Origin: Niallia sp. Man26
GTDB taxonomy: Bacteria > Bacillota > Bacilli > Bacillales > Cytobacillaceae
Length of the DNA stretch: 64,000 nt
Assembly: GCF_022049065.2 (NCBI RefSeq)
Contig: NZ_CP095743.1
Location: 3,239,001-3,303,000, forward strand
Direction of reading: 5' to 3'
The position numbers and the translations under genes are program-made. The notes beneath the pieces were generated by a model that did no database searches, had not been told where the DNA came from, and worked only from the letters and a program-made list of their open reading frames with translations. This document shows, in pieces, positions 44,078 to 53,690 of the stretch (position 1 is its first letter; the number at the start of each line of letters is the position of its first letter).

Positions 44078-45262
44078 ATGAACAAGAAAGACGTAGGAAA
44101 CATACGAAAACAATTCAAGATAAACAATGATAAATTGAAAATCTCTGATATTTTTAATGTCTATATCATGAAAGAATCAAGCGAAATTTTTCATTCCCAA
44201 AGCCAGCCATTCGCTATGCTTGATCAAGATCAGCAAGAGCTGTTTTTAAATAATTTTAAAAAAATGCTCGCAGGTCAAATGGATGAAAAGCTCTTTGAAC
44301 TCAAATTTAAGAGAGATGCTGAGAACAGCAGCCAGCTTATTCTCCATCAAGGACTGCTAAGCAGTGAGGTCGATGATTGGAAAGACCAAATGTTAAAGAT
44401 TGTAGAAAAAATGCTCGCAATCAGACAATATGAAAAAGATATTGTTGTCACTTTCATTCGCGGAGAGTATATAAAGCCGATGAAACGCCGCAGTGAAGAG
44501 TCGGAGGAAAATGAACGGGATACTGTTTTCTCTCATTCGTTTATTTTATGCAGCATCAATAACACACAAGATCCTAAAAAAGAGCTGTTGTTCGATTATG
44601 TTGATAGAGAATTTAAATACAATATCGTATTAGATCCAATCATTAATCTTCATGCTCCAATGGGCGGCTTCCTTTTCCCATGCTTTACAGACAATGCAGC
44701 GGATGTTAACCATATCCTCTATGCAGCTGGCAAGGTTCATGAACCTGACTATGCATTTATTGAAGAGGTTTTAAACGGAGAAGAAATTATGACAGCACAA
44801 GATGATAAAATTGTGTTCGAAGAAATTATAAAAGATGTAACTGGTGACCAATTAAATACCTCCACCCTCTCGAACGTTTATGAAGAAATAAACCGCATGA
44901 TTACAGAAAATGAAGAAGAAGAACCGCCTAAATTGGACTCTAAAGACGTGGAACAAGTCTTGAAGATGAGCGGAGTAGAAGATATAAGCACAGAAAAAGT
45001 CGAATTTGCCTTTAAAAAGATTATCGATGATGACAAATACGAGCTCAAAGCAAGCAATATTTTGCCTAAATTCACCTCTAAATCTATTAAAATCAGTACG
45101 AAAATTGCTAATATCGCTATCAGCCCGCCAGATTTACGCTATGTTAAACAAGTAGAATTCAGCGGCAAACGCTATTTAATGATTGAAGTAGAAGAAGATA
45201 CGGTGATTGAAGGATTTACGATGATTCCAGAGGCTTTTGTAGGGAACCCGAAGGATGAATGA
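44078..45262 (+). CDS. DUF4317 family protein
   Basis: A 394-residue cytoplasmic protein that begins MNKKDVGNIRKQFKINND, the usual start of DUF4317 proteins in Firmicutes. It is acidic, with no signal peptide, membrane segment or catalytic motif I can name. The function is unknown. Monocistronic: a possible -10 (TATAAT, 43959-43964) lies 113 bases upstream and a strong terminator follows. An AGGAG site lies rather far (12 bases) before the ATG. Confidence 0.85.
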   Translation: MNKKDVGNIRKQFKINNDKLKISDIFNVYIMKESSEIFHSQSQPFAMLDQDQQELFLNNFKKMLAGQMDEKLFELKFKRDAENSSQLILHQGLLSSEVDDWKDQMLKIVEKMLAIRQYEKDIVVTFIRGEYIKPMKRRSEESEENERDTVFSHSFILCSINNTQDPKKELLFDYVDREFKYNIVLDPIINLHAPMGGFLFPCFTDNAADVNHILYAAGKVHEPDYAFIEEVLNGEEIMTAQDDKIVFEEIIKDVTGDQLNTSTLSNVYEEINRMITENEEEEPPKLDSKDVEQVLKMSGVEDISTEKVEFAFKKIIDDDKYELKASNILPKFTSKSIKISTKIANIAISPPDLRYVKQVEFSGKRYLMIEVEEDTVIEGFTMIPEAFVGNPKDE

Positions 45263-45273
45263 ATGAAATATTT

Positions 45274-45309
45274 AAGGTTCTGACTGTGCAAGGCTGCCGT
45301 CAGAACCTT
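45274..45309 (+). terminator. Terminator of the DUF4317 gene
   Basis: A perfect 11-bp stem AAGGTTCTGAC/GTCAGAACCTT with a 14-base loop, followed by AATTTT. The remaining sequence to 45.49 kb shows only short A/T-rich repeats. Confidence 0.85.
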
Positions 45310-45493
45310 AATTTTAAACTATATTATCTTTTAGTAGTCTCGGCTCCTAAAATCGTTAGGAAAACTATTAGTTTTGAAAAATTCATCTGATAATTTCTAA
45401 CTAACCATTCAAAAAAAATAAAAAAGACGCTTTTTCCAAAGAAAATACGCCTTTCTGAATGAAAACCAACCTGCCTATAGATTGGTTCCTCTC

Positions 45494-45847
45494 CTATTCA
45501 TTTGCATTGGCTTCTGCTGCCACCAAATATTTGTCTAACAGTGTATCTAGGTCCTTTTCCACCCTGCCATCTTCTGAAAGCTGGCTTGCTTTTGATAAGG
45601 CGTCACTCCAGTTGCCGTTATCAATGGCAGATTTAATATCCATTAATCCAGCCACTCTTTTATGTAGATTCTGTGCTGTTTCATCCTTTGGCTTCTGCTC
45701 AAGTGCGAGTTCCAGTGACAGCAGAGCTTTTTTTAAGTCACCGCTCTCAATTGCTGTTTTTGCTGCCTTCATGTCGTTTTCATATGTTTCCGAGCTGCAG
45801 CCCGCCAGAAACAGAGCCATTATGCCAATCACAGCCCATTTTCTCAT
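45494..45847 (-). CDS. Small lipoprotein
   Basis: A 117-residue protein with a lipoprotein signal peptide, MRKWAVIGIMALFLAGCSSE; the lipobox LAGC puts the lipid-modified Cys at residue 17. The mature part is helical and charged with two related helical units (KTAIESGDLKKALLSLELAL and SAIDNGNWSDALSKASQLSE), resembling TPR-like helical pairs. GGAGGGG precedes the ATG at 45847. It would be processed by Lgt and anchored outside the plasma membrane. Function unknown. Confidence 0.85.
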   Translation of the reverse strand: MRKWAVIGIMALFLAGCSSETYENDMKAAKTAIESGDLKKALLSLELALEQKPKDETAQNLHKRVAGLMDIKSAIDNGNWSDALSKASQLSEDGRVEKDLDTLLDKYLVAAEANANE

Positions 45848-46094
45848 CCGATACCCCTCCACTGCCTGATGTCCTGTCATCAACCAGCAAGGACTAAAGG
45901 CAATCTATTTTCCCATATGGCACTTCACCTTTTTTGAGAGTGAAGCATGTCATAATAACGCTTTATTTCTCCCACTATTAATGTTAACAAATAATACATG
46001 GGGGTCAATACTTCGGGTACACTACTTTATTCCTATCTATATGGTAAAAATAGCGAATAATGAAAACGTTTGTAAGTTTAAGGTAGACTAACTT

Positions 46095-46121
46095 AAGCCG
46101 AAGGATGCTCTCCTTCGGCTT
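46095..46121. terminator. Hairpin after proS
   Basis: A perfect 11-bp stem AAGCCGAAGGA/TCCTTCGGCTT with loop TGCTC lies nine bases beyond the proS stop. The T run is better on the plus strand (TTTTTCC) than on the minus strand, so it may act as terminator in both directions or mainly protect the 3' end. Confidence 0.7.
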
Positions 46122-46129
46122 TTTCCTTA

Positions 46130-47563
46130 TTAATAAGCTTTTGCCCAATAGACAAGTGCATCTGCTTTTTTGCCGCAGCATACACATGTATCACTGATTT
46201 TTTCTTGTTCGAAAGGCATGCATCTCGAAGTTGCTCCAGTTTCTTCCTTGATTAAATCCTCGCACGCTCTGTCACCACACCACATCGCTTTTATAAAGCC
46301 GGTTTTTGGTTGGTTTGCTCGGTTCTTAAATGCTTCAAAATCAAGGGCTTGATGGGTGTTAGCTTCGCGATGCTCGCTTGCTTTTGCGAGCAGGTTTTTC
46401 TGAATATCTGAAAGCAAGTCTTCCAATGTTTTCTCCAAGCCTTCCATTGGCACCGCCAGCTTTTCGCCTGTATCTCTCCTGACAAGCACGACTTGTTTTT
46501 GCTCGATATCCTTTGGGCCAACTTCAAGGCGGACAGGAATTCCTTTCATTTCATACTCGTTGAATTTCCAGCCTGGCTTTTTATCACTTGCATCCAAGCC
46601 TGTTCGGAAACTGCCTGCTAGCTTATCTTTTAGCTGATAGGTAAAATCAAGCACACCTTCTTTATGCTGAGCAATCGGAATAATCATCACTTGAGTTGGA
46701 GCAATCCTTGGAGGCACAACTAACCCTCTGTCATCACCATGCACCATAATCATTGCTCCGATAATTCTCGTTGTAAATCCCCAGGAGGTTTGCTGTACAT
46801 AGCTTTGAGCACCGTTTCGGTCCGTAAATTGGATTCCGAATGCCTTGGCAAAATGATCGCCTAAATTATGAGATGTGCCTGATTGCAATGCCTTGCCGTC
46901 ATGCATCAGACTTTCAATTGTATATGTGTATTTTGCTCCAGCAAATTTTTCCTTTTCTGTTTTCTTCCCTTTAACGACTGGAATGGCTAATATCTCCTCA
47001 CATATCGCTGCATAAACATGAAGCATTTGTACTGTTTCTTTTTCTGCATCTGCTTCTGTTTCATGACAAGTATGTCCTTCCTGCCAGAGGAATTCTAATG
47101 TGCGCAAAAATGGTCTCGTTGTTTTTTCCCATCTAACAACATTTGCCCATTGATTATATAGCTTTGGCAAATCACGATAAGAATGGATAATATCTTTATA
47201 ATGCTCCCCGAACAGCACTTCAGAGGTTGGACGGACACATAATCTTTCTGCAAGCTCTTCTTCTCCTCCATGCGTCACCCAAGCCACTTCAGGAGCAAAG
47301 CCTTCAATATGGTCCTTTTCTTTTTGAAGGAGGCTTTCTGGAATAAAAAGTGGCATATATACATTCTCATGGCCTGTTTCCTTAATGCGCAAATCCAATT
47401 CATTTTTAATATTTTCCCATATAGCAAAGCCATATGGCCTGATGATCATTGATCCGCGTACGCTCGAATAATCAACCAGTTCTGCTTTTGTTACTACATC
47501 GGTATACCATTTCGCAAAATCATCTTCCATATTCGTAATTTTTTCTACAAAATTGCCCTTCAT
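46130..47563 (-). CDS. proS: Prolyl-tRNA synthetase, short (archaeal/eukaryote-like) type
   Basis: Charges tRNA-Pro. At 477 residues without the internal editing insertion it is the ProRS-type 3 form, unlike the roughly 565-residue bacterial form usually found near polC. Class II motifs include [38 protein letters not shown] and [20 protein letters not shown]. The C-terminal zinc-like Cys cluster (CGDRAC, CMPF, CVCCGKK) is present. A T-box leader controls it. Many Bacillaceae carry such a second, inducible ProRS beside the standard one; whether this genome has both cannot be seen here. Confidence 0.95.
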   Translation of the reverse strand: MKGNFVEKITNMEDDFAKWYTDVVTKAELVDYSSVRGSMIIRPYGFAIWENIKNELDLRIKETGHENVYMPLFIPESLLQKEKDHIEGFAPEVAWVTHGGEEELAERLCVRPTSEVLFGEHYKDIIHSYRDLPKLYNQWANVVRWEKTTRPFLRTLEFLWQEGHTCHETEADAEKETVQMLHVYAAICEEILAIPVVKGKKTEKEKFAGAKYTYTIESLMHDGKALQSGTSHNLGDHFAKAFGIQFTDRNGAQSYVQQTSWGFTTRIIGAMIMVHGDDRGLVVPPRIAPTQVMIIPIAQHKEGVLDFTYQLKDKLAGSFRTGLDASDKKPGWKFNEYEMKGIPVRLEVGPKDIEQKQVVLVRRDTGEKLAVPMEGLEKTLEDLLSDIQKNLLAKASEHREANTHQALDFEAFKNRANQPKTGFIKAMWCGDRACEDLIKEETGATSRCMPFEQEKISDTCVCCGKKADALVYWAKAY

Positions 47564-47585
47564 CTTGTCACTCCCTTTTTTTAAA

Positions 47586-47790
47586 ACACAAAAAGCCCTG
47601 CTTTATTAGGGACCGAAAATCGGCGGTACCACCCTAATTTAAAGCAAGGCTTTACACTCAAACATGATAACGGTTTAACACCGCTGCAGCTTATGCAGAA
47701 CGAAAAAGGCAGGTTCAAAGGCCGTGCTATAGGTCCCTTTCAGCATAAAAGACCCTCTCTTCTAATAGCCGCACCGTTTACTAATCCTTT
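47586..47790 (-). ncRNA. T-box leader (tRNA-Pro sensing riboswitch) of proS
   Basis: The minus strand holds the T-box core AGGGTGGTACCGCC (about 47635-47622). A long terminator helix follows, pairing 47633-47652 with 47590-47609 and ending in TTTTT. Stem I lies at about 47700-47790, and its right arm shows GAA-CCT-GCC, so CCT (47713-47711) is the likely specifier and encodes proline. Uncharged tRNA-Pro would stabilise the antiterminator and allow transcription of proS. The specifier assignment is an inference. Confidence 0.9.
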
Positions 47791-47858
47791 TTATTGTTTC
47801 GTTATTTTTTTAACATGATAATCAATAGATTCATTATTGTCAATTTTCTAGAAAAATA

Positions 47859-49103
47859 TTACGAATTTATGAATGATTTTTCTTTCTCATATGCATTTAG
47901 TGAAGCTTGAATTCCTTCTCCTGCTGAGATTTTTGCTCCATGTCTGATTAAGGCTGCTTCAAGGCTTGCCAATGCAAACAAGACATTTTCTTTCCGGCAG
48001 CTGTAACCCATCGTTCCGATTCTCCAAATTTTCCCGTGCAGAGGACCGAATGAACTTGCAATTTCTACTCCGAAATCATTAAGCATCATGCTTCTGACTG
48101 ATTCTGCCTCAATGCCTTCAGGAATCTTGATACATGTTACTGTTGGCAGCTTCGAGCCTGCGTCTCCGAACAGTTCTAAGCCCATTCCTTCAATTCCGGC
48201 AATTAATGCTTTCTCATGAAGTTTATGGCGCTTGAATCTTTGCTCTAATCCTTCTTCAAGGACAATTCTCAAGCCTTCATGAAGTGCATACAGCATAGAT
48301 GTAGCCTCTGTATGGTGGTTAAGCCTTCTTGGTCCCCAGTAATCTTGAAGCTGGGCCAAGTCGAAATAATTAGTGCGGATCGCAGAAAATGCCTTTCTTT
48401 CTGCTAATTCTTGTTCTGTCGCAATGCCTCGCTCGACCTTTTTCCGTTGATTAAGGATGCGTTCCACCCGCTCATTATACGTAATTGGTGCATTTCCTGA
48501 CGGGACAGATAAGCATTTCTGGTTTCCTCCGATTATAGCATCAATATACCAGTTATCTGTCTGAACATCTGTGCCGCCAATCGTTGCAACTGCATCAACA
48601 ATAAACAGGACATCCTCTTCCCTGCATGCCTTGCCTATTTCTGCTAACGGCTGCATGCAGCCGGTAGAAGTTTCGCCATGGACCATCGCAACAATCTTCG
48701 GTTTCACCTTCTTCATTTCCGCAATTACTTCTTCTGGATCAAAAACCGTGCCCCAGTCCCGATGAAGCAAATGGATTTCAGCACCATATCTTTCTGCGAT
48801 TTCTGTCAGCAAATGACCAAACCGGCCGTAAATCGGGATAAGCACTTTATCGCCAGGCTCGATCACACTTGCCAGTACTGCCTCAAGTCCAGATCGGGAT
48901 GTACCGTCAATTGGAAATGCCCATTCATTATTTGTCTTGAAAAGTTGTTGGAGCATTTTCATCACATTGTTCATAATGTCCGTAAAGGCAGGGTCAAATT
49001 GTCCTAGAATAGGATTGGACATTGCCCGAAGCACCCTAGGGTCCACTTCGACTGGACCTGGGGTCATGATGGTTCTTAATGGTGTATTGAGTTCGCCAAA
49101 CAT
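47859..49103 (-). CDS. pucG: (S)-ureidoglycine-glyoxylate aminotransferase (PucG)
   Basis: PLP enzyme of the class V aminotransferase family, 414 residues. TIMTPGPVEVDPRVLRAM at the N-terminus, DGTSRSGLEAVLASVI, HGETSTGCMQPLAEIG, the PLP Asp in FIVDAVATIGG, and the Schiff-base Lys in IGGNQKCLSVPSG. It accepts the amino group of ureidoglycine released from allantoate. It lies next to pucF as in B. subtilis. I chose the ATG at 49103 with GGGAG eight bases upstream over the ATG at 49109. Confidence 0.9.
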   Translation of the reverse strand: MFGELNTPLRTIMTPGPVEVDPRVLRAMSNPILGQFDPAFTDIMNNVMKMLQQLFKTNNEWAFPIDGTSRSGLEAVLASVIEPGDKVLIPIYGRFGHLLTEIAERYGAEIHLLHRDWGTVFDPEEVIAEMKKVKPKIVAMVHGETSTGCMQPLAEIGKACREEDVLFIVDAVATIGGTDVQTDNWYIDAIIGGNQKCLSVPSGNAPITYNERVERILNQRKKVERGIATEQELAERKAFSAIRTNYFDLAQLQDYWGPRRLNHHTEATSMLYALHEGLRIVLEEGLEQRFKRHKLHEKALIAGIEGMGLELFGDAGSKLPTVTCIKIPEGIEAESVRSMMLNDFGVEIASSFGPLHGKIWRIGTMGYSCRKENVLFALASLEAALIRHGAKISAGEGIQASLNAYEKEKSFINS

Positions 49104-49122
49104 TATCATCTCTCCCTTTCTA

Positions 49123-50355
49123 TTAGTAAGCCAGCTTATGCAGCAACTCTATTAATACGGTAACGCCATTTTTCAAGTCTTGAAGATTGGTAAACTCATC
49201 TGGAGAATGGCTGATTCCATTTGTACTCGGCACAAACAGCAAAGCTGTCGGACAGTAGGGTCCAAATACCTGTGCATCATGACCAGCACCGCTTGTCATT
49301 GTTTTGTATGGAAGACCGGTGTCCTGCAGCACTTCTTCTGCTTGCAGCTGTAATTGGCTGTTCATGGCTACCGGCTTTACATCCAGCCATTGGTCTATCT
49401 CAATCTGAAGCCCTTTTTCATCACATTTTTCATGAAAGAATGCAAATAGACTCTCACAATATTGCTGGATTGCTTCTTCTTCATGATGACGAACATCCAA
49501 TGTAAACACTACTTCCTTAGGGATAACATTCGGCACATTCGGAGAGGCCGTAATACTTCCGACCGTTGCTACTAAACTGTCAACAGCACTAGCCCTGTCC
49601 ATTGCATGAAGAATTAGCTGTGACGCAATATGCAGGCTGTCTTTTCTGTACATCATCGGTGTTGTACCTGCATGATTGCTTTCACCTGTAATCTTTATCG
49701 TAAAGCGGCGCTGGCCGACAATATGGGATACTACTCCAATTGATTTTTCTTCTTTTTCCAAAACCGCACCTTGTTCAATATGCAATTCTATGAAGCAGCC
49801 AATATCCGTTCGTTTGAGACTATCACTTTCCGGGATAAACGGAATTTTATTAAGGGCTTGAGCCATAGAAATATCCGCCGTATCAAAAAGTGTCAAGCTT
49901 TCGTCCTTTTGATACCTGCCAGTGATTGACCCTGATCCCCAAAAAGCCAGCGGAAAACGGCTTCCTTCCTCCTCGCATAAAGATACTACTTCTATCGTTT
50001 TCAGCGGTTTTCCATATTTCCCAGCAAGATAATTAACAGCCAAGCAACTTGCGATAATTCCATATCCGCCGTCATATTTGCCGCCATTGACGACCGTATC
50101 GATATGAGAGCCAGTCAATATCGATTTTGCTGATTCATCTGTGCCTTCAAGCTTGCCGAATAAGTTTCCGACCCCATCAAATTGTGCAGATAAGCCAATT
50201 TGCTCCATCCTGATCTTTAAGGCTCCTTGTGCTTTTGCCCAATTTTCATCATAAAGGAGGCGCGTTACTCCACCATCTTCCGTTTGCCCATATTCAGACA
50301 GCCATTGAAGCCAGCTGTCTATTTCTTGTTCGTTCACTTGAATGGATGTTTTCAT
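49123..50355 (-). CDS. pucF: Allantoate amidohydrolase (PucF)
   Basis: M20-family Zn hydrolase of about 410 residues. Metal site motifs are TGSHIDTVVNGGKYDGGYGI and CEEEGSRFPLAFWGSG, with ELHIEQGAVLE and a lid domain with GESNHAGTTPM. N-carbamoyl hydrolases are related, but the neighbouring pucG, pucR and purine permease favour allantoate as substrate. The product ureidoglycine would pass to PucG. Nineteen bases separate it from pucG, so the two form an operon. Start at 50355 or 50358 cannot be separated. Confidence 0.88.
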   Translation of the reverse strand: MKTSIQVNEQEIDSWLQWLSEYGQTEDGGVTRLLYDENWAKAQGALKIRMEQIGLSAQFDGVGNLFGKLEGTDESAKSILTGSHIDTVVNGGKYDGGYGIIASCLAVNYLAGKYGKPLKTIEVVSLCEEEGSRFPLAFWGSGSITGRYQKDESLTLFDTADISMAQALNKIPFIPESDSLKRTDIGCFIELHIEQGAVLEKEEKSIGVVSHIVGQRRFTIKITGESNHAGTTPMMYRKDSLHIASQLILHAMDRASAVDSLVATVGSITASPNVPNVIPKEVVFTLDVRHHEEEAIQQYCESLFAFFHEKCDEKGLQIEIDQWLDVKPVAMNSQLQLQAEEVLQDTGLPYKTMTSGAGHDAQVFGPYCPTALLFVPSTNGISHSPDEFTNLQDLKNGVTVLIELLHKLAY

Positions 50356-50558
50356 CATTATGCCTCACTTCCTCCTAGCCTTCCTACCAAGTTTTTAACT
50401 TTATCGCCTACAAGTTAGTTTTTATTAATTAATGATAAAGACGATATTTCCTGAATTCATTAGAGACTATGTTAGAATTATCTAAATTTTTTGTGCAAAT
50501 TAACTAAGTTGCCGTTATAATAAAAAGAAATAAAACGGCATATCAGAAGGAGGCTAAT

Positions 50559-52202
50559 ATGAAACTGATTGATCTTCTTAATAAACCTGCATTTCATGAC
50601 ATTGAAATCCTTGCTGGAAAAAACGGTTTAGGTAGGGAAATTAAAAATGTCACCATGATGGATGCGCCAGACATCATCGACTTCCTGTTTGAAAATGATT
50701 TTCTCGTCACGACTGCCTACCACTTGAAGGAGGATCCGGCACTGCTGTTGGGGCTCGTTCAATCTATGCATAAACAAAAATGCGCCGGATTGGGTATAAA
50801 AACACACCGCTTCTTAGAAAGTATTCCGGAAGAAGTTATCCAATATGCTGATACCCATCAATTTCCCGTCTTACAAATCCCGCTGGAGAAATCGCTTGGA
50901 GAAATTGTCAATACTACACTGCAATATATGCTAAATGAACGAACGTCTGATTTACTGACTGCTTTTGAAACGCATAGGAAATTTACACAGCATATTTTAA
51001 AAGGCAAAGGCATAAAAAAATTGCTTGACGATTTATCTAATATGATTGGTCAGAGGGTCATTCTGCTTGATCAGCATTTCCAAATCCATGCTTCTTCCCA
51101 TTCGAAACACCCAATCAGTGAAATGATCATGAATTTATATGCAGAGGATTTCCGCCTGTTTTTAAACAGCACTTCCTGTACATGCTTTTCTTCCAGATAT
51201 ACAGAAGAAGTATTTGCGGCATTTCCAATCCATACACCTATCGGCAAACCAGCATTTTTGATTGCGCTTGGCAGCCTGCCTATTCACGATAAAAATTTAC
51301 TTTTGACAATTGAACAGGCTACAAATGTCCTCACCTTTGAACTTATGCGGGAAAACACGGAAAGACAATATGCCAGAAGAGCACGCAATGAGTTCTTTTT
51401 AAACATGGTAGAAGGACGAATAACTTCAAAAGAAGAAATCACCAGCAGAGCCAAAGAGTTTTCCTTAACAAACGAGCTCCCCTCTCTGATGATTCTTGGC
51501 AAGGTTGATCAAAGCAATGTCCATAAAACATTCGCACAGCACCAGCTTGAAACAGATTATCTGTATGAATTCCTCGAGACAGAAATAATAAAGGCACCTT
51601 TTCTCACGCAGCTGTTTGTAAAAGGAGATCATTGTATTCTCATCATGGAAGCCGGCGATTCTAATGTAGAATTCCGTTCACAGGCAATTGACTATTTAAA
51701 AGATCTTCAAGGTAATATAGAAAAAATCTTCAAAAAAACGATGTCATTTGGGCTCAGCAACATCAGTCATCAGCTCGTTAATATGCAGAATGCTTATAAA
51801 GAGGCATTGAGTGCTTATCATACAGGTTTGCTGTCAGCAAAATCACAGTTTATTCAAGTGCACCGTCCGAAGGATGTTTCGGAAATGCTGCGAATTATCC
51901 CAGAGAAGGATTTACAGGAGTTTTGTGATCATATCTTTCAAGGGCTGTCGAATAAGCAGCAGGAAGAAGATGCCCAAATTCTGCTTCATACATTGTCTGT
52001 TTATTTGGAAACACATTGTCAAATATCAGAAACAGCGAAAAGGCTATTTGTTCATCGCAATACTGTTATTTACCGGTTGGAGAAATGCGAAGAGCTTTTA
52101 GGAAGAAGCCTGAAAGACGCAGATACAACCTTCCATTTACGCTTGGCATTTCGAATTAAATCGATTTTGCAGGTACAGCAGCCAACTGCAGGTGTAAAGT
52201 AA
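50559..52202 (+). CDS. pucR: Purine catabolism regulator PucR family protein
   Basis: A 547-residue regulator with the PucR N-terminal domain (about 1-130, DAPDIIDFLFENDFLVTTAY), a central GGDEF-like CdaR domain and the C-terminal PucR helix-turn-helix (LSVYLETHCQISETAKRLFVHRNTVIYRLEK, partially ISETAKRLFVHRNTVIYRLE). In B. subtilis PucR activates the puc genes with allantoate-pathway inducers. AGAAGGAGG precedes the ATG. It is divergent from pucFG and upstream of the purine permease, consistent with control of both. No exact copy of the B. subtilis PucR box was found. Confidence 0.93.
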   Translation: MKLIDLLNKPAFHDIEILAGKNGLGREIKNVTMMDAPDIIDFLFENDFLVTTAYHLKEDPALLLGLVQSMHKQKCAGLGIKTHRFLESIPEEVIQYADTHQFPVLQIPLEKSLGEIVNTTLQYMLNERTSDLLTAFETHRKFTQHILKGKGIKKLLDDLSNMIGQRVILLDQHFQIHASSHSKHPISEMIMNLYAEDFRLFLNSTSCTCFSSRYTEEVFAAFPIHTPIGKPAFLIALGSLPIHDKNLLLTIEQATNVLTFELMRENTERQYARRARNEFFLNMVEGRITSKEEITSRAKEFSLTNELPSLMILGKVDQSNVHKTFAQHQLETDYLYEFLETEIIKAPFLTQLFVKGDHCILIMEAGDSNVEFRSQAIDYLKDLQGNIEKIFKKTMSFGLSNISHQLVNMQNAYKEALSAYHTGLLSAKSQFIQVHRPKDVSEMLRIIPEKDLQEFCDHIFQGLSNKQQEEDAQILLHTLSVYLETHCQISETAKRLFVHRNTVIYRLEKCEELLGRSLKDADTTFHLRLAFRIKSILQVQQPTAGVK

Positions 52203-52264
52203 ACTATATTTTCTAAATATTTTGTACATTATAACCAATGACTTATTTTTACCCACTCTTTAAT

Positions 52265-52305
52265 ATGTTAATTAACATAACCTAACATGTTAGATTAATT
52301 AACAT
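52265..52305 (+). repeat. Palindrome and direct repeat before the purine permease gene
   Basis: ATGTTAATTAACAT (52265-52278) and CTAACATGTTAG (52282-52293) are perfect palindromes. TTAATTAACAT occurs twice, at 52268-52278 and 52295-52305. The cluster lies 20 bases before the permease start and is a plausible regulator site or promoter region. Confidence 0.55.
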
Positions 52306-52324
52306 TAAGTATGAGAGAGTGATA

Positions 52325-53653
52325 ATGATGACAAAAACAAAACTGAACAACGGGAAAATTTTTTCCTTAGGTCTTCAGCATGTGCTGGCGATGTATGCAG
52401 GAGCTATCCTCGTGCCATTATTAGTCGGGAGAGCCTTAGAGCTGACAGCAGAACAGCTTGCGTACTTAGTCGCAATTGATTTGCTTACATGCGGTATCGC
52501 CACACTATTGCAAGCATGGAAAAACAAGTATTTAGGGATTGGACTCCCTGTAGTATTAGGGAGCTCCTTCGTTGCCGTCACGCCGATGATCTCTATCGGC
52601 ACTAACTATGGCATTACTGCCATATATGGAGCCATTATCGTAACAGGTTTGTTCATCATCATTTGCGCACCGCTCTTCAGCAAAATTGCGAAGCTTTTCC
52701 CGCCTGTTGTCATCGGAACAGTCGTGACAATCATCGGGTTATCGCTAATACCATCAGGAATAAAAAACATGGGAGGCGGAGCTGCAAGTCCGGACTTCGG
52801 TTCTATCGAGAATCTCGCCTTATCCTTTAGTGTATTGCTTTTCATTCTTATTTTAAGCCGTTTTTCAAAAGGCTTTGTTCAGTCACTATCTGTATTAGCA
52901 GGTATTATCGTTGGAACAGCCGCAGCTGCCTTCATGGGAAAAGTCGACTTTTCTCCAGTTGCAGAAGCAAGCTGGTTCCGTTTGCCGAGTGTTTTCTATT
53001 TCGGGACACCTACATTTGAAATCGGTCCGATTTTAACGATGCTGGTGGTTGGAATTGTTATTGTCATTGAATCCACAGGCGTTTTCTTCGCCCTCAGCAA
53101 AATATGCGAAAAGCCGCTGTCTGACAAAGACTTGACTAGAGGGTATCGGGCAGAAGGTGTTGCCATCACACTCGGAGGGATTTTTAATGCCTTCCCATAT
53201 AATACCTTTGCTCAAAACGTCGGCCTTGTACAGCTGTCCAAGGTAAAGACCAAAAATGTAGTAGTTGCAGCTGGCGGTATCCTAGTATTTCTTGGTTTGA
53301 TTCCAAAAATAGCGGCATTTGCAACCGTCATTCCGACACCCGTTCTTGGCGGAGCAACAGTCGTGATGTTCGGAATGGTTGTATCATCAGGTATCAAAAT
53401 GCTCAGTACTGTTGACTTCAGCAAACAAGCAAATCTGCTAATAATGGCTTGCTCTGTTTCGATCGGTCTTGGCGCCACTGCTGTTCCTGACTTATTTGCC
53501 CAACTTCCTTCCTTCTTGCGCATCATCGTCAGTGACGGCATTATTTCCGGAAGTCTTGTTGCCATCCTTTTAAATCTGCTTTTCAGTATGAAACCGAAAA
53601 AAGAAAAAGCTCTCCAAGAAGCAAACCCTGTTCTGGAAGGCCAATCTTCCTAA
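52325..53653 (+). CDS. Purine (urate/xanthine) permease of the NCS2 family
   Basis: A 442-residue membrane transporter with about 12-14 segments. The NCS2 motif LGLQHVLAMYAGAILVPLLV is at the N-terminus and the family signature region VVVAAGGILVFLGLIPKIAA and IPTPVLGGATVVMFG in the second half. Closest in organisation to the B. subtilis uric acid permeases PucJ/PucK and xanthine permease PbuX; location beside pucR supports urate or xanthine. The start is ATG at 52325 (or 52328); its ribosome binding site is weak. Confidence 0.9.
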   Translation: MMTKTKLNNGKIFSLGLQHVLAMYAGAILVPLLVGRALELTAEQLAYLVAIDLLTCGIATLLQAWKNKYLGIGLPVVLGSSFVAVTPMISIGTNYGITAIYGAIIVTGLFIIICAPLFSKIAKLFPPVVIGTVVTIIGLSLIPSGIKNMGGGAASPDFGSIENLALSFSVLLFILILSRFSKGFVQSLSVLAGIIVGTAAAAFMGKVDFSPVAEASWFRLPSVFYFGTPTFEIGPILTMLVVGIVIVIESTGVFFALSKICEKPLSDKDLTRGYRAEGVAITLGGIFNAFPYNTFAQNVGLVQLSKVKTKNVVVAAGGILVFLGLIPKIAAFATVIPTPVLGGATVVMFGMVVSSGIKMLSTVDFSKQANLLIMACSVSIGLGATAVPDLFAQLPSFLRIIVSDGIISGSLVAILLNLLFSMKPKKEKALQEANPVLEGQSS

Positions 53654-53657
53654 ACAA

Positions 53658-53685
53658 AAAGGCTGCAGCTCATGCTGCAGCCTTT
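53658..53685. terminator. Bidirectional terminator between purine permease and malic enzyme genes
   Basis: A perfect 12-bp stem AAAGGCTGCAGC/GCTGCAGCCTTT with loop TCAT, four bases after the permease stop, flanked by A and T runs. Confidence 0.9.
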
Positions 53686-53690
53686 CATTA

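Noticed and set aside
45330..45460. Short inverted repeats (TCCTAA/TTAGGA, AAAACT/AGTTTT) and a GACGC/GCGTC-like stem after the lipoprotein gene
   Set aside because: Stems are short or mismatched; the last may be a weak terminator of the lipoprotein gene but cannot be supported well.
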